A stretch of 64,000 bases of DNA from Alistipes sp. GTDB lineage: Bacteria; Bacteroidota; Bacteroidia; Bacteroidales; Rikenellaceae. The notes under the pieces are model-generated. The model was not told the origin of the DNA, did no database searches, and saw only the letters and a program-made list of their open reading frames with translations. Below, piece after piece: positions 1-8,951 of this stretch (position 1 is the first letter of the stretch; each line of letters starts with the position of its first letter). Location: contig JAGBFA010000009.1 in assembly GCA_017936685.1 (NCBI GenBank), positions 1 to 64,000 of the forward strand, read 5' to 3'. Both the position numbers and the translations under genes were made by a program.

Positions 1-1
1 A

Positions 2-418
2 TATACGCGTATCCAAAATATTTATCTCTACGACAAGTCGATGTTCCTGTCGCCGGCAAGACCCGACGAGAATAGTGCCAAAGCTCAATTACGGCTCTAC
101 GATACGTTCGATTACAATACCGGACGGGTTATGGCAGAGCGCGTCGATATTCTCCTGCCGCAGGTGCCGTTCGATGCCATGAATCTGAGTATTGCGACCG
201 CTGACGGCAAGACGACCGCATCGGAGCAGATCGAGGAGGTCGTGGAGTTGGTGCGAATCGACGGAGAGCGTCATATCTACGAGCCGTGGCAGAATACTGA
301 ATATGGCTTTTGGAGCGAATACAGCGACATCGACCTGACGGTGCATCTGCGTTTGAAGGGCGGGCAGACGCTGAAAATAGTCTGCACGGGGCAGATGCTC
401 AGCTCGACGCTTTTGTAG
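2..418 (+). CDS. C-terminal part of an unknown protein (5' end outside window)
   Basis: The reading frame is open from the first bases of the window to the TAG at 416-418, so this is the last ~138 residues of a longer protein. An internal ATG at 41 gives 125 residues, but codons before it are open and protein-like. The visible part alternates hydrophobic and polar residues with several Trp/Tyr/Phe, as in a beta-rich fold; there is no transmembrane segment. I do not recognise the family. It is followed by repeat-rich DNA and lies upstream of tsaE, which has its own promoter. Confidence 0.6.
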   Translation, partial: YTRIQNIYLYDKSMFLSPARPDENSAKAQLRLYDTFDYNTGRVMAERVDILLPQVPFDAMNLSIATADGKTTASEQIEEVVELVRIDGERHIYEPWQNTEYGFWSEYSDIDLTVHLRLKGGQTLKIVCTGQMLSSTLL

Positions 419-940
419 CACGCGCAGCCGACAGGAGAAGGCGTTTGCCATTCCCAAATAGATTCTCACGTCGGACGTTCCGTCCTCCTCAGAATGACAG
501 GGTACGATTTGTCATGCTGAGTGAAACGAAGCATCTGGTTGTGGAAGACAAGGCTTATCGACCACACACATTGTCCCCAACCGGATTCTTCACTTCGCGT
601 TGCTCCGTTCAGAATGACAAGTCTACGGAAATTGTCTCGCACAGATTTCTCGCTCTCGCACGAAATGACACATTGCTGTCACTCCGAGGGAGGGCATGGC
701 CCGACCGTGGGAGTCTCGCCGCCCACTCTGTCACTCCGAGGAGCAACGCAGTTGCGACGTGGGAGTCTCGCGCTGTGGAGCGTGTTTGCCGACCGGAAAG
801 TCCCTTTGCCACCCACAAAACAGAGATTCTCACGTCGCGTGCAAGCACGCTCCTCAGAATGACAGAGAGAAAATAATCCTGTTCGTCCCGTCCGTCTCGT
901 CCAGAATGACGCATACCGGGCTGTTGATTTTCCTCTATTT
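419..940. repeat. Intergenic cluster of R2 hairpin repeats
   Basis: No gene is supported here. At least seven R2 units are visible: 461-499 (class A, minus), 510-538 (class C), 582-619 (class C, minus), 641-670 (class C, minus), 677-719 (class B), 729-771 (class B) and 823-864 (class A, minus). Class A begins TGTCATTCTGAGGAGC and ends GACGTGAGAATCTC; class B begins TGTCACTCCGAGG and ends GTGGGAGTCTCGC; class C is shorter and runs TGTCAtNcTGA...GAAGAATCTGG. Each unit folds on itself and the variable middle is itself an inverted repeat. Short ORFs across the cluster are repeat translations. Confidence 0.8.
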
Positions 941-943
941 TTT

Positions 944-974
944 ATTGCCGTATGAACGAAATATACTACTTTTG
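944..974 (+). promoter_or_regulatory. Promoter of tsaE
   Basis: ATTG at 944-947, 19 bases, then TACTTTTG at 967-974. This fits the Bacteroidetes -33/-7 consensus TTTG/TAnnTTTG with one mismatch in the -33 box. Confidence 0.6.
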
Positions 975-1056
975 TAGATTATAGGTATTGCGCGCGCTCG
1001 GTCTCAAAGAGCGGACGCACGCAGACGAAGACGAAAGAGTGATATTTTTACGACGT

Positions 1057-1470
1057 ATGAAACAGATAGAGATAGAGTCGGTCGACGAATTGGACGATGT
1101 GGCCGAGCAGATAATAGCCTCTCTCGACGGACGCAGCGTAGTGGCCTTTTACGGAGAGATGGGTGCGGGCAAGACCACGCTCATCAGCCGCATAGCCGCG
1201 CTGCTCGGAGCCGACGACACGGTCACCAGCCCCACATTCGCCATCGTCAACCAGTACGAGGGACGCAGCGGCAGCATCTATCACTTCGACATGTACCGCA
1301 TCGAGCGCATCGAGGAGGCTCTCGACTTCGGCTGCGAGGAGTATCTCTCCTCGGGCGAGCTGTGTCTGGTGGAGTGGCCCGAGAAGATCGACTCTATGCT
1401 GCCCGACGATGCGATGAAGGTCTCAATAGAGGTGCTCCCGCATGGCGGACGACGCTTCACAATCGAGTAG
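1057..1470 (+). CDS. tsaE: tRNA threonylcarbamoyladenosine biosynthesis ATPase TsaE
   Basis: TsaE is the P-loop ATPase that, with TsaB and TsaD, transfers the threonylcarbamoyl group onto A37 of ANN-decoding tRNAs in the cytoplasm. The 137-residue product has the family's normal length. A Walker A motif, GEMGAGKT, lies at residues 33-40, followed by TSPTF near residue 57, HFDMYR near 75 and LVEWPEK near 104, all typical of TsaE. The frame is open upstream to a TTG at 988, but the ATG at 1057 gives the conserved length and so is chosen. TsaC/Sua5, which makes the threonylcarbamoyl-AMP donor, is encoded at 39252-39815. Confidence 0.93.
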   Translation: MKQIEIESVDELDDVAEQIIASLDGRSVVAFYGEMGAGKTTLISRIAALLGADDTVTSPTFAIVNQYEGRSGSIYHFDMYRIERIEEALDFGCEEYLSSGELCLVEWPEKIDSMLPDDAMKVSIEVLPHGGRRFTIE

Positions 1471-1505
1471 CGCGCTGCCGGCGAAGAGGGCTTGCCGGTC
1501 GATTT

Positions 1506-1536
1506 TTTGGTATTTAAAATTAAATTCGTATCTTTG
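1506..1536 (+). promoter_or_regulatory. Promoter of tig
   Basis: TTTG at 1506-1509, 19 bases, TATCTTTG at 1529-1536: a full match to the Bacteroidetes vegetative promoter. It lies inside an upstream extension of the tig reading frame and so supports the ATG at 1588 as the start. Confidence 0.85.
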
Positions 1537-1587
1537 CGAGCCTTTATAATATGGTGTGGAATAATTAAATTAAAATATACGAAAATT

Positions 1588-2919
1588 ATGAACATTACAA
1601 GAGAGCAGCGCGAGCAGGGCACTTCGCTTTTGAAGGTCGTTGTCGACGAGAAGGATTACGGCGAATCGGTCGATAAACAGCTGCGCGAATTGAAGCGCAA
1701 GGCCAATATCCCCGGCTTCCGTCCGGGCATGGTGCCCATGGGCATCGTCAAGAAGATGTACGGCAAGGGTGTGGTGGCCGAGCAGTCGTACCGCACGGCA
1801 TCGAACGCCGTATTCGAGTATTTGCAGAAGGAGAAGATCGACTATCTGGGCGACGTGATTCCGTCGGACGAGCAGGGCGATTTCGACTTCGACAACTCCA
1901 AAGAGTTCGAGTTCATGTTCGAGATCGGCGAGGCACCTAAGATCGAGTTGGAGCTTACTCCGGCCACGGACAAGCTCACCTACAACAAGATCAAGGTCGA
2001 CAAGAAGATGCATGACGACTACCGCTCGAACTACCTGCGCCGCTACGGCCGTCTGGTCGATGTCGACAAGGTGGAGAAGGACGAGGCTCTGAGCGTGACG
2101 CTCGACAACGGCGATCTGCGCATCGAGGACGCTTATTTGGGCTTGATCTCTATGAACGACGATGAGCGTGCCGCATTCGTCGGCAAGCAGGTCGGCTACA
2201 AGACCGAGGTCGACATCAACGAGCTCTACAAGAAGCCCGAGCAGCGTGCCGCCGTATTGCAGGTCAAGGCCGAGGAGTTGGAGGGTATCAACCCCAAGTT
2301 CGAGTTGGAGATCACCAAGATCCGCCGTTTTGCCGATCCCGAGCTCAACGACGAGTTCTTCAAGATGGCATTCCCGATGGGCAACGTCACCTCGGAGGCC
2401 GAGCTGGACAAGTTCATCGACGAGGATATCGCCCGCGAGCTGAAGCGCGAGACCGACTATCTGTTCACCATACAGCTGCGCAACTACGTCATCGAGAAGG
2501 CGGCTCTGGCCATGCCGGCCGAGTTCCTCAAACGCTGGCTCTATGTCATCAACGAGGGAAAGTTCACCCGTGAGGATATCGAAAAGGATTTCGACCAGTT
2601 CTTGCAGATGTTCACATGGAACTATTTGCAGAAGCACTTCATCGAGGAGGGCAAGCTGACCGTCACGGCCGAGGAGGCCATGGAGGAGGCCAAGGTCTTC
2701 GCGCAGGCTCAGTTCGCGCAGTACGGCATGCCGTCGGCACCGGCCGAGATGCTCGAAAACTTCGCCAAGCAGATCATGGACAACAAGGAGCAGCAGTCGA
2801 AGGTCTACGAGAAGCTCTACGAGGTGAAGGTGGTCGACTACCTCAAATCGAAGATCAAGGTTACGGAGAAGGCCGTATCGGCCGACGACTTCGCCAAATT
2901 GGCCAAGGAGTCAGCCTGA
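1588..2919 (+). CDS. tig: Trigger factor, ribosome-associated chaperone
   Basis: This 443-residue protein matches trigger factor, which binds the ribosome near the tunnel exit and shields nascent chains. The N-terminal ribosome-binding domain is recognisable: the signature loop is in the form IPGFRPGMVPMGIVKKMYG around residues 40-58. A diverged middle domain and a long, charged helical C-terminal region follow. The ATG at 1588 is preferred to an in-frame start at 1492 because the promoter at 1506-1536 lies between them. The gene order tig-clpP-clpX, seen in many bacteria, follows, though a 217-base gap with a hairpin separates tig from clpP. Confidence 0.95.
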   Translation: MNITREQREQGTSLLKVVVDEKDYGESVDKQLRELKRKANIPGFRPGMVPMGIVKKMYGKGVVAEQSYRTASNAVFEYLQKEKIDYLGDVIPSDEQGDFDFDNSKEFEFMFEIGEAPKIELELTPATDKLTYNKIKVDKKMHDDYRSNYLRRYGRLVDVDKVEKDEALSVTLDNGDLRIEDAYLGLISMNDDERAAFVGKQVGYKTEVDINELYKKPEQRAAVLQVKAEELEGINPKFELEITKIRRFADPELNDEFFKMAFPMGNVTSEAELDKFIDEDIARELKRETDYLFTIQLRNYVIEKAALAMPAEFLKRWLYVINEGKFTREDIEKDFDQFLQMFTWNYLQKHFIEEGKLTVTAEEAMEEAKVFAQAQFAQYGMPSAPAEMLENFAKQIMDNKEQQSKVYEKLYEVKVVDYLKSKIKVTEKAVSADDFAKLAKESA

Positions 2920-3029
2920 GCGGGAAGAGGGTAGGCCGGACGAAGGAGATGTATTCGACCCGTTCCGACATCGCCCCGTTAGGTAATACTCGAATAAATT
3001 TGGAATTATACTTGATTCTTCATATATTT

Positions 3030-3065
3030 GAATCCCGGCAAGGCTTTCGAGTCGCGTCGGGATTC
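3030..3065 (+). terminator. Hairpin between tig and clpP
   Basis: GAATCCCG at 3030-3037 pairs perfectly with CGGGATTC at 3058-3065 across a 20-base loop. It lies 110 bases after the tig stop. There is only a short T-poor tail, so it may be a weak terminator or a processing site. Confidence 0.45.
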
Positions 3066-3136
3066 TTCGATATGTCGCCTTTTGCGGCGGGCACTGTTTT
3101 TGAGTCGCAAACCGAAATCTAAAACTAAAAGGTATC

Positions 3137-3808
3137 ATGACTGAATTTGAAAAATATGCGATGAAGCAATGCGGCATCAGCTCGCTTCGTCTGCACGACT
3201 TCCGCTCGGCAAGCAACGCCTACGTATCGCCGACGATCATCGAGGAGCGACACCTCAATGTGGCCACGATGGACGTCTTCTCGCGACTGATGATGGATCG
3301 CATCATATTCCTCGGTGCGCCGATCTACGACGATGCGGCCAACATCATTCAGGCGCAGCTGCTGTTTCTGGAATCGGTCGATTCGACCAAGGATATTCAG
3401 CTCTACATCAACTCGCCCGGCGGATCGGTCTCGGCCGGTCTGGGCATATACGACACCATGCAGCTCATATCGTGCGACGTGGCCACCATCTGCACGGGTC
3501 TGGCAGCCTCGATGGGTGCCGTGCTGCTGACGGCAGGAGAGAGTGGCAAGCGTTCGGCACTGCCGCACTCGCGCATAATGATCCACCAGCCGTTGGGCGG
3601 TGCCGAGGGACAGGCCTCGGACATCGAGATCACGGCGCGCGAGATCGTCAAGACCAAGCGCGAGCTGTACGAGATATTGTCTCATCACTCGGGTGTCGAC
3701 TACTCGAAGATCGAGGCCGATGCCGACCGCGACTACTGGCTCTCGGCGGCCGAAGCCCGCGACTACGGCCTTATCGACCGTGTGCTGGCCAAGCGCGACA
3801 AGCAGTAG
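3137..3808 (+). CDS. clpP: ATP-dependent Clp protease proteolytic subunit ClpP
   Basis: ClpP forms the double-heptamer serine protease chamber fed by ClpX. The 223-residue product carries the catalytic triad at the expected spacing: Ser125 in GLAASMGA, His150 in [10 protein letters not shown] and Asp199 in the DADRDYW segment. [11 protein letters not shown] at residues 91-101 is the conserved oxyanion and substrate strand. An N-terminal segment of about 25 residues before the core fits the propeptide or axial loop region. clpX begins 69 bases downstream on the same strand, consistent with co-expression. Confidence 0.97.
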   Translation: MTEFEKYAMKQCGISSLRLHDFRSASNAYVSPTIIEERHLNVATMDVFSRLMMDRIIFLGAPIYDDAANIIQAQLLFLESVDSTKDIQLYINSPGGSVSAGLGIYDTMQLISCDVATICTGLAASMGAVLLTAGESGKRSALPHSRIMIHQPLGGAEGQASDIEITAREIVKTKRELYEILSHHSGVDYSKIEADADRDYWLSAAEARDYGLIDRVLAKRDKQ

Positions 3809-3877
3809 GGCAGCGGCTCTTCGCACGGCGGAGAGCACCATATAAATTTTGAATCACCCAAAATAAATCGGAAGAAT

Positions 3878-5179
3878 ATGAGTCAGAAAGGAGTGCGCAA
3901 GGGTGCCGACAACGCTGCTGAGCGGTGTTCGTTTTGCGGTTCGCCGCGCTCGGAGGTCGAGTTGATGTTCAACGGCGCGGACGGTGCCATGATCTGCAAC
4001 CGTTGCATAGAGCACGGCTACCGCATACTGCTCGACAACAATATGACGGCCGACGCACAAAAGAACAAACGTCGCGGTGCGGCCGCAAAGTATAAACCCA
4101 TCGGCAGGGAGGATCTTCTCAAGCCGGCACAGATAAAGGAGTATCTCGACCAGTATGTCATCGGGCAGGAGTCGGCCAAACGCTATCTGTCGGTGGCTGT
4201 CTACAACCACTACAAGCGTCTTATAGCCACAGCCGACAAGAGTGCGGATAGCGACGTGGAGATCGACAAGTCGAACATCGTCATGGTCGGACAGACCGGT
4301 ACAGGCAAGACGCTCATGGCACGCACCATAGCGCGTCTGTTGAAGGTGCCATTCTCCATCGTCGACGCCACGGTGCTGACCGAGGCCGGCTATGTTGGTG
4401 AGGACGTGGAGAGTATCCTCTCGCGTCTGTTGCAGGTGGCCGACTACGACGTGGAGGCTGCCGAGCGCGGCATAATCTTCATCGACGAGATCGACAAGAT
4501 AGCCCGCAAGAGCGACAACCCCTCCATCACGCGCGATGTCTCGGGCGAGGGTGTGCAGCAGGCACTGTTGAAGATATTGGAGGGCACCACGGTCAACGTG
4601 CCGCCCAAGGGAGGCCGCAAGCACCCCGACCAGGAGTACATACAGGTCGACACGCGCAACATTCTGTTCATCTGCGGCGGAGCCTTCGACGGCATCGAGA
4701 AGAAGATCGCCCAGCGCATGAACACCAACGCCATAGGCTACGGGGCATCGGCGGCGCGCACCGTCGACCGCAGCAACATGATGCAGTACGTCATGCCGCA
4801 GGATTTGAAGTCGTTCGGACTGATCCCCGAGCTTGTGGGACGTCTGCCCGTGCTGACCTATATGGAGCCGCTCTCGCACGAGGCACTGCGCTCGATCCTC
4901 ACTCAGCCGCGCAACTCCATCGTCAAGCAGTATGTGCGTCTGTTCGAGCTGGACGGTGTCGAGCTGTCGTTCGATGACGATGTGCTGGATTACATCGTCG
5001 ACAAGGCCGAGGAGTATCGTCTCGGAGCACGCGGCCTGCGCTCGATATGCGAGGCCGTGATGATGGATACGATGTTCGACCTGCCGTCGAGCGGCAGCCG
5101 GCAGTTCCGTGTCACGCTGCCGTATGCGAAGCAAAAAGTCGAAAAAGCTAATTTTGTCGAGCTTAAAGATGCTGTATAA
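3878..5179 (+). CDS. clpX: ATP-dependent Clp protease ATP-binding subunit ClpX
   Basis: ClpX is the AAA+ unfoldase that delivers substrates to ClpP. The 433-residue protein has the N-terminal zinc-binding domain with Cys17, Cys20, Cys40 and Cys43, the Walker A motif GQTGTGKT at 138-145, and Walker B in IIFIDEID at about 199-206. The pore-loop region GYVGEDVE is near residue 171, and ELVGRLPV marks sensor and arginine-finger territory. Length is normal for the family. The stop is followed closely by a -7 box for the next gene, so tkt is probably transcribed separately. Confidence 0.97.
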   Translation: MSQKGVRKGADNAAERCSFCGSPRSEVELMFNGADGAMICNRCIEHGYRILLDNNMTADAQKNKRRGAAAKYKPIGREDLLKPAQIKEYLDQYVIGQESAKRYLSVAVYNHYKRLIATADKSADSDVEIDKSNIVMVGQTGTGKTLMARTIARLLKVPFSIVDATVLTEAGYVGEDVESILSRLLQVADYDVEAAERGIIFIDEIDKIARKSDNPSITRDVSGEGVQQALLKILEGTTVNVPPKGGRKHPDQEYIQVDTRNILFICGGAFDGIEKKIAQRMNTNAIGYGASAARTVDRSNMMQYVMPQDLKSFGLIPELVGRLPVLTYMEPLSHEALRSILTQPRNSIVKQYVRLFELDGVELSFDDDVLDYIVDKAEEYRLGARGLRSICEAVMMDTMFDLPSSGSRQFRVTLPYAKQKVEKANFVELKDAV

Positions 5180-5191
5180 GTAAAAAATAAG

Positions 5192-5199
5192 TATATTTG
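5192..5199 (+). promoter_or_regulatory. Probable -7 box of tkt
   Basis: TATATTTG matches TAnnTTTG and lies 56 bases before the tkt ATG, 12 bases after the clpX stop. No clear TTTG is present at the expected -33 distance. Confidence 0.45.
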
Positions 5200-5255
5200 C
5201 ATCGCAAAACAATCGCTAAACGATACGAAACGAAACAAATCTAAACTATAATACG

Positions 5256-7283
5256 ATGACTAATTCAAATCTTAAACGGGCGGCCGACAATATCCGTATT
5301 CTGGCTGCCTCGATGGTCGAGAAGGCGAAGTCGGGTCACCCGGGCGGAGCCATGGGCGGTGCCGATTTCATCAATGTGCTCTACGCCGAGTTCCTGCGTT
5401 ACGATCCGGCCAATATGGCCTATCCGTTCCGCGATCGTCTGTTCCTCGATCCCGGCCACATGTCGCCCATGCTCTATGCGGTGCTGTCGCTGGCAGGCCA
5501 CTACACCACCGAAGACTTGCAGTCGCTGCGTCAGTGGGGTAGTGTCACTCCGGGTCACCCTGAGGTGGACGTGATGCGCGGTGTGGAGAACACCTCGGGT
5601 CCGCTGGGTCAGGGCCATGCCATGGCGTTGGGTGCTGCCATAGCCGAGCGTTTCATCGCAGCCCGCTTCGGCGAGTGGACGGCTCACAAGACCTATGCCT
5701 ACATATCGGACGGTGCCGTGCAGGAGGAGATTTCGCAGGGCGTGGGACGCATTGCCGGCCATTTGGGACTGAGCAATTTCATCATGTATTACGATTCGAA
5801 CAACATACAGCTCTCGACCAAGTGCGACGAGGTGGACACCGAAGATGTGGCTGCCAAGTATCGCGCATGGAACTGGAATGTCATCGAGATCGACGGACAG
5901 TCGATCGACCAGATCCGTGCGGCACTGCGCAGTGCGGGTCAGGAGCAGGAGCGTCCCACGATCATCATAGGCCGTACCGTAATGGGCAAGGGTGCCGTGA
6001 CGGCCACGGGCGAGAGCTTCGAGCATAAGGTATCGACGCACGGACAGCCCCTGACGGCTGCCGGAGCCGATATAGCCGCCACGATCCGCAATCTGGGCGG
6101 CAACCCCGACGAGCCGTTCGCCGTATTCGAAGAGACGAAGCAGGTGTATGCCGCCCGTCGCGCCGAGCTGACGGCATGGGCGGCCGAGCGTGCCGCAGTG
6201 GAGTCGGCATGGCGCGCCGAGAATCCGGCCCTGGCCGAGAAACTCGACTCGTTCTTCTCGGGCAAGCTGCCCGAGATCGACTACTCGGCAATCGACATGA
6301 AGCAGGACATCGCCACGCGTGCCGCTTCTGCCACGGTGCTGGGTACATACGCCGAGAAGGTGGAGAACATGATCGTGGCTTCGGCCGACCTGTCTAACTC
6401 CGATAAGACCGACGGCTTCCTGAAAAAGACCAAGGCCTTCACCAAGGGCGACTTCTCGGGCAACTTCTTCCAGGCCGGCGTAGCCGAGCTGACGATGGCC
6501 TGCGTGATGAACGGCATGGCACTGCACGGCGGTGTGATTCCGGCATGCGGTACGTTCTTCGTATTCTCCGACTATATGAAGCCCGCGGTGCGTCTGTCGG
6601 CACTGATGCATCTGCACGTAATATATATCTGGACTCACGACTCGTTCCGCGTGGGCGAGGACGGTCCTACCCACGAGCCTGTTGAGCACGAGGCACAGAT
6701 ACGCCTTATGGAGCATCTGCACAACCACAAGGGCGAGCGTTCGATGGTGGTTCTGCGTCCGGCCGATGCCGACGAGACCGTCGCCGCATGGAAGATCGCT
6801 TTGGAGGAGCATCGCCCCGTGGCATTGGTGCTCTCGCGTCAGAACATCAAGACTCTGCCGGCACTCACCGGCAACAGCCGCCGCACTGAGGCCATGCAGG
6901 CTGCTAAGGGCGGTTACGTCGTGGTCGACACTCCCGATCCCAAAGCCGTGCTCATAGCCACCGGATCGGAGGTGGCAACGCTCGTCGAGGGCGCAGAGCT
7001 GCTGGCTGCCGAGGGTATCGGCGTGCGCGTGGTAAGCGTACCGAGCGAAGGACTCTTCCGCGACCAGCCCGAGGAGTACCGCACAAGTGTCATTCCGGAG
7101 CATCTGCCGCGCTATGGCATGACCTCTGGTCTGTCTATCAATCTTTTAGGTCTTGTTGGCGACAAGGGTACCATTCACGGATTCGACCATTTCGGTTACT
7201 CTGCGCCTTACAAGGTGCTCGACGAGAAGTTCGGTTACAACGGCAAGACCGTATATGAAGAGGTTAAGGCCATGCTCGCATAA
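5256..7283 (+). CDS. tkt: Transketolase
   Basis: This cytoplasmic thiamine-diphosphate enzyme moves two-carbon units between sugar phosphates in the non-oxidative pentose phosphate pathway. The 675-residue protein has the family's layout: KSGHPGGAMGGADF near residue 25, GPLGQGHAMALG near 115, a GDG-like cofactor motif in the form SDGAVQEE near 152, the pyrimidine domain with the HDSFRVGEDGPTHEPVE segment near 465, and a C-terminal domain with ATGSEV. The stop codon TAA at 7281-7283 touches the first bases of an R1 palindrome, which probably ends the transcript. Confidence 0.96.
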   Translation: MTNSNLKRAADNIRILAASMVEKAKSGHPGGAMGGADFINVLYAEFLRYDPANMAYPFRDRLFLDPGHMSPMLYAVLSLAGHYTTEDLQSLRQWGSVTPGHPEVDVMRGVENTSGPLGQGHAMALGAAIAERFIAARFGEWTAHKTYAYISDGAVQEEISQGVGRIAGHLGLSNFIMYYDSNNIQLSTKCDEVDTEDVAAKYRAWNWNVIEIDGQSIDQIRAALRSAGQEQERPTIIIGRTVMGKGAVTATGESFEHKVSTHGQPLTAAGADIAATIRNLGGNPDEPFAVFEETKQVYAARRAELTAWAAERAAVESAWRAENPALAEKLDSFFSGKLPEIDYSAIDMKQDIATRAASATVLGTYAEKVENMIVASADLSNSDKTDGFLKKTKAFTKGDFSGNFFQAGVAELTMACVMNGMALHGGVIPACGTFFVFSDYMKPAVRLSALMHLHVIYIWTHDSFRVGEDGPTHEPVEHEAQIRLMEHLHNHKGERSMVVLRPADADETVAAWKIALEEHRPVALVLSRQNIKTLPALTGNSRRTEAMQAAKGGYVVVDTPDPKAVLIATGSEVATLVEGAELLAAEGIGVRVVSVPSEGLFRDQPEEYRTSVIPEHLPRYGMTSGLSINLLGLVGDKGTIHGFDHFGYSAPYKVLDEKFGYNGKTVYEEVKAMLA

Positions 7284-7408
7284 TTTTTCGTGAAAAAGCG
7301 TCATTAGCGTCACCTCAATCATTGGCGCGAATAGGCAGTACGTCGAGTACAGCCTATCCGCGCCAATTTCATGTCGGCACCGCTACTAACGCCTTTTGAC
7401 GAAAAATT
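7282..7408. repeat. R1 palindromic repeat, copy a
   Basis: A 127-bp element with terminal arms AATTTTTCGTGAAAA and TTTTGACGAAAAATT and a central hairpin in which ATAGGC and GCCTAT flank two GTAC motifs. It begins inside the tkt stop codon. It is nearly identical to copy h at 48043-48167. It probably works as a terminator of the tkt transcript (inference). Confidence 0.8.
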
Positions 7409-7428
7409 AGGTAGTGGTGCTTTGGAGG

Positions 7429-7550
7429 TTTTCCGTGAAAAGCGGCATTCTACTGCCGCGCACTTGCTCCGCCGAATAGGTAGTACGTCGAGTACAACCT
7501 ATCCGGCGGATCTTCGTTTGCGTGGTATAATACCGCTTTTGACGAAAAAT
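7429..7550. repeat. R1 palindromic repeat, copy b
   Basis: Second member of a three-copy array. Arms TTTTCCGTGAAAAG and CTTTTGACGAAAAA enclose a hairpin whose stem reads ATAGGT/ACCTAT around the conserved GTAC pair. Its outer part resembles copies e, f and j, with the GCGGCATTCTACTGCCGC segment. Confidence 0.75.
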
Positions 7551-7671
7551 TTTCCATGAAAATACCGCACCTACTTCCTCTCCTCGTCGCTCGCCAATGG
7601 GCAGTACACCAGTACAGCCCATCGTCTCGCTCTGTCGGAGAGTCGTATCTGCGGCATTTTGACGAAAAATT
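7551..7671. repeat. R1 palindromic repeat, copy c
   Basis: Third member of the array, directly abutting copy b. The central hairpin has ATGGGC/GCCCAT around GTAC-accA-GTAC. It is followed by the linker TTGGAAGACTATTTCCAC that elsewhere also joins R1 to R2. Confidence 0.75.
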
Positions 7672-7704
7672 GGCGCATAATTCTTTGGAAGACTATTTCC
7701 ACTC

Positions 7705-7900
7705 TGTCATTCTGAGGAGCGTGCTTGCACGCGACGTGAGAATCCCTGTTTTGGTCGACAAACTCACCCTCGCCAAACCGCTCTTTCGCCCGCGAGACTC
7801 CCACGTCGCCTGCGGCTCCTCGGAGTGACAGGGCGAGAGGTTTTGTCTTCTCCAATCGGATTCTTTACTCCGTTCAGAATGACGGCAAGTTGTCGATGCC
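7705..7900. repeat. R2 hairpin pair and class C remnant before frdC
   Basis: A class A unit at 7705-7746 (inner stem GCGTGC/GCACGC) faces a class B unit on the other strand at 7791-7830 (inner stem GCC/GGC). A shorter class C remnant on the minus strand follows around 7855-7882. From here to the frdC promoter I see no gene. Confidence 0.75.
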
Positions 7901-8028
7901 CCTTACGGGATATGGAAAAAACGGCCGACCCTGCGTGGCATGTGGCGGCCAAATCCTCTGTGCTGAATCGGGCATATTGAGAGAAATGCCTGATTTCATG
8001 CAAAAGGCGGGAAAATAGGAGCTTTATT

Positions 8029-8059
8029 ATTGTTATTTTGCAAACAATTCTTATCTTTG
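8029..8059 (+). promoter_or_regulatory. Promoter of the frdCAB operon
   Basis: ATTG at 8029-8032, 19 bases, TATCTTTG at 8052-8059. The leader to the frdC ATG is about 110 bases. Confidence 0.65.
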
Positions 8060-8175
8060 CAGAAGCTATCGGTGCAGATGGTTCGGACACGGTGCCGAGC
8101 TGTCCGGATTATGTCAGGCAGAAAAAGAGTATATGAAAATAAACTATTTACAAATACAACAAATTTTTAATTATT

Positions 8176-8916
8176 ATGAGCTGTTTTTTAACTAATTCAT
8201 CTCTGGGGAAGAAACTGGTTATGAGCGTCACGGGTTGTTTTCTCGTGCTCTTCATTCTCTTCCACATGTCAATGAACATCACTCTGTTGTTCAGCCCCGA
8301 AGCCTACAACATGGTGTGCGAGTTCCTGGGTGCCAACTGGTATGCGTTGGTGGGTACGGTGATTCTGGTTGCAGGCATCGCCATTCACTTCATCTATGCG
8401 CTGATGCTGACAGTCGACAACTACCGCGCCCGCGGCAAGCAGCGTTATGCTGTCACCGTCAAGGAGAAGGGTGTCGAGTGGGCATCGAAGAACATGCTGC
8501 TGTTAGGCTGGATCATCATCGGCGGTCTGGCATTGCATCTCATTCACTTCTGGTCGAAGATGCAGCTGGTGGAGATCATGGGTTCGCATTACTTCACTCC
8601 CGAGATCGACGGCACGGCAACGGTAATCAATCCGGCCAACGGTGCTCTGCTTGTGGCCTACACCTTCTCGAAGTGGTATAACGTGCTGATCTACATCTTG
8701 TGGTTGGCAGCTCTCTGGTTCCACCTCACTCACGGTGTATGGTCGATGTTCCAGTCGGTGGGTTGGGCCAACGACACGTGGTATCCGCGTTTGAAGTGCA
8801 TAGCCAAGATCGTCGCTACCCTCGTTCTGCTCGGTTTCGCCGTCGTCTTGATCCTCATGTATCTCAACAGCGGAGATATCATCGCCCAAATGTCGCACTG
8901 GGTGCCCGAGGCATAG
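8176..8916 (+). CDS. frdC: Fumarate reductase/succinate dehydrogenase cytochrome b subunit (b558 family)
   Basis: This is the membrane anchor that binds haem b and menaquinone and links the FrdAB catalytic unit to the membrane. The 246-residue protein has five hydrophobic stretches (around residues 13-33, 57-78, 105-125, 160-185 and 205-228) and conserved His residues, for example LFHMSMN, ALHLIHF and WFHLTHG, suited to haem ligation. The gene is first in the frdCAB order, with frdA 35 bases downstream. In Bacteroidales this complex normally runs as fumarate reductase in anaerobic respiration; the direction here is inferred. Confidence 0.92.
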   Translation: MSCFLTNSSLGKKLVMSVTGCFLVLFILFHMSMNITLLFSPEAYNMVCEFLGANWYALVGTVILVAGIAIHFIYALMLTVDNYRARGKQRYAVTVKEKGVEWASKNMLLLGWIIIGGLALHLIHFWSKMQLVEIMGSHYFTPEIDGTATVINPANGALLVAYTFSKWYNVLIYILWLAALWFHLTHGVWSMFQSVGWANDTWYPRLKCIAKIVATLVLLGFAVVLILMYLNSGDIIAQMSHWVPEA

Positions 8917-8951
8917 TCTACAATCGATAACAATAAAAACAGATAAAAGAT

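Noticed and set aside
310..977. Several overlapping ORFs of 93-188 residues downstream of the first gene
   Set aside because: They translate R2 hairpin repeats (peptides such as CHSEEQRSCDVGVS), occur in all frames and recur at every R2 cluster, so they are not genes.
3854..5212. Antisense ORF of 452 residues opposite clpX
   Set aside because: It mirrors the codon structure of a GC-rich gene, is rich in Leu, Arg, His and Val, and has no family resemblance; clpX itself is certain.
7282..7671. Insertion sequence with inverted ends
   Set aside because: The palindromes have terminal inverted arms but carry no transposase and are too short; no clear target-site duplication was seen.
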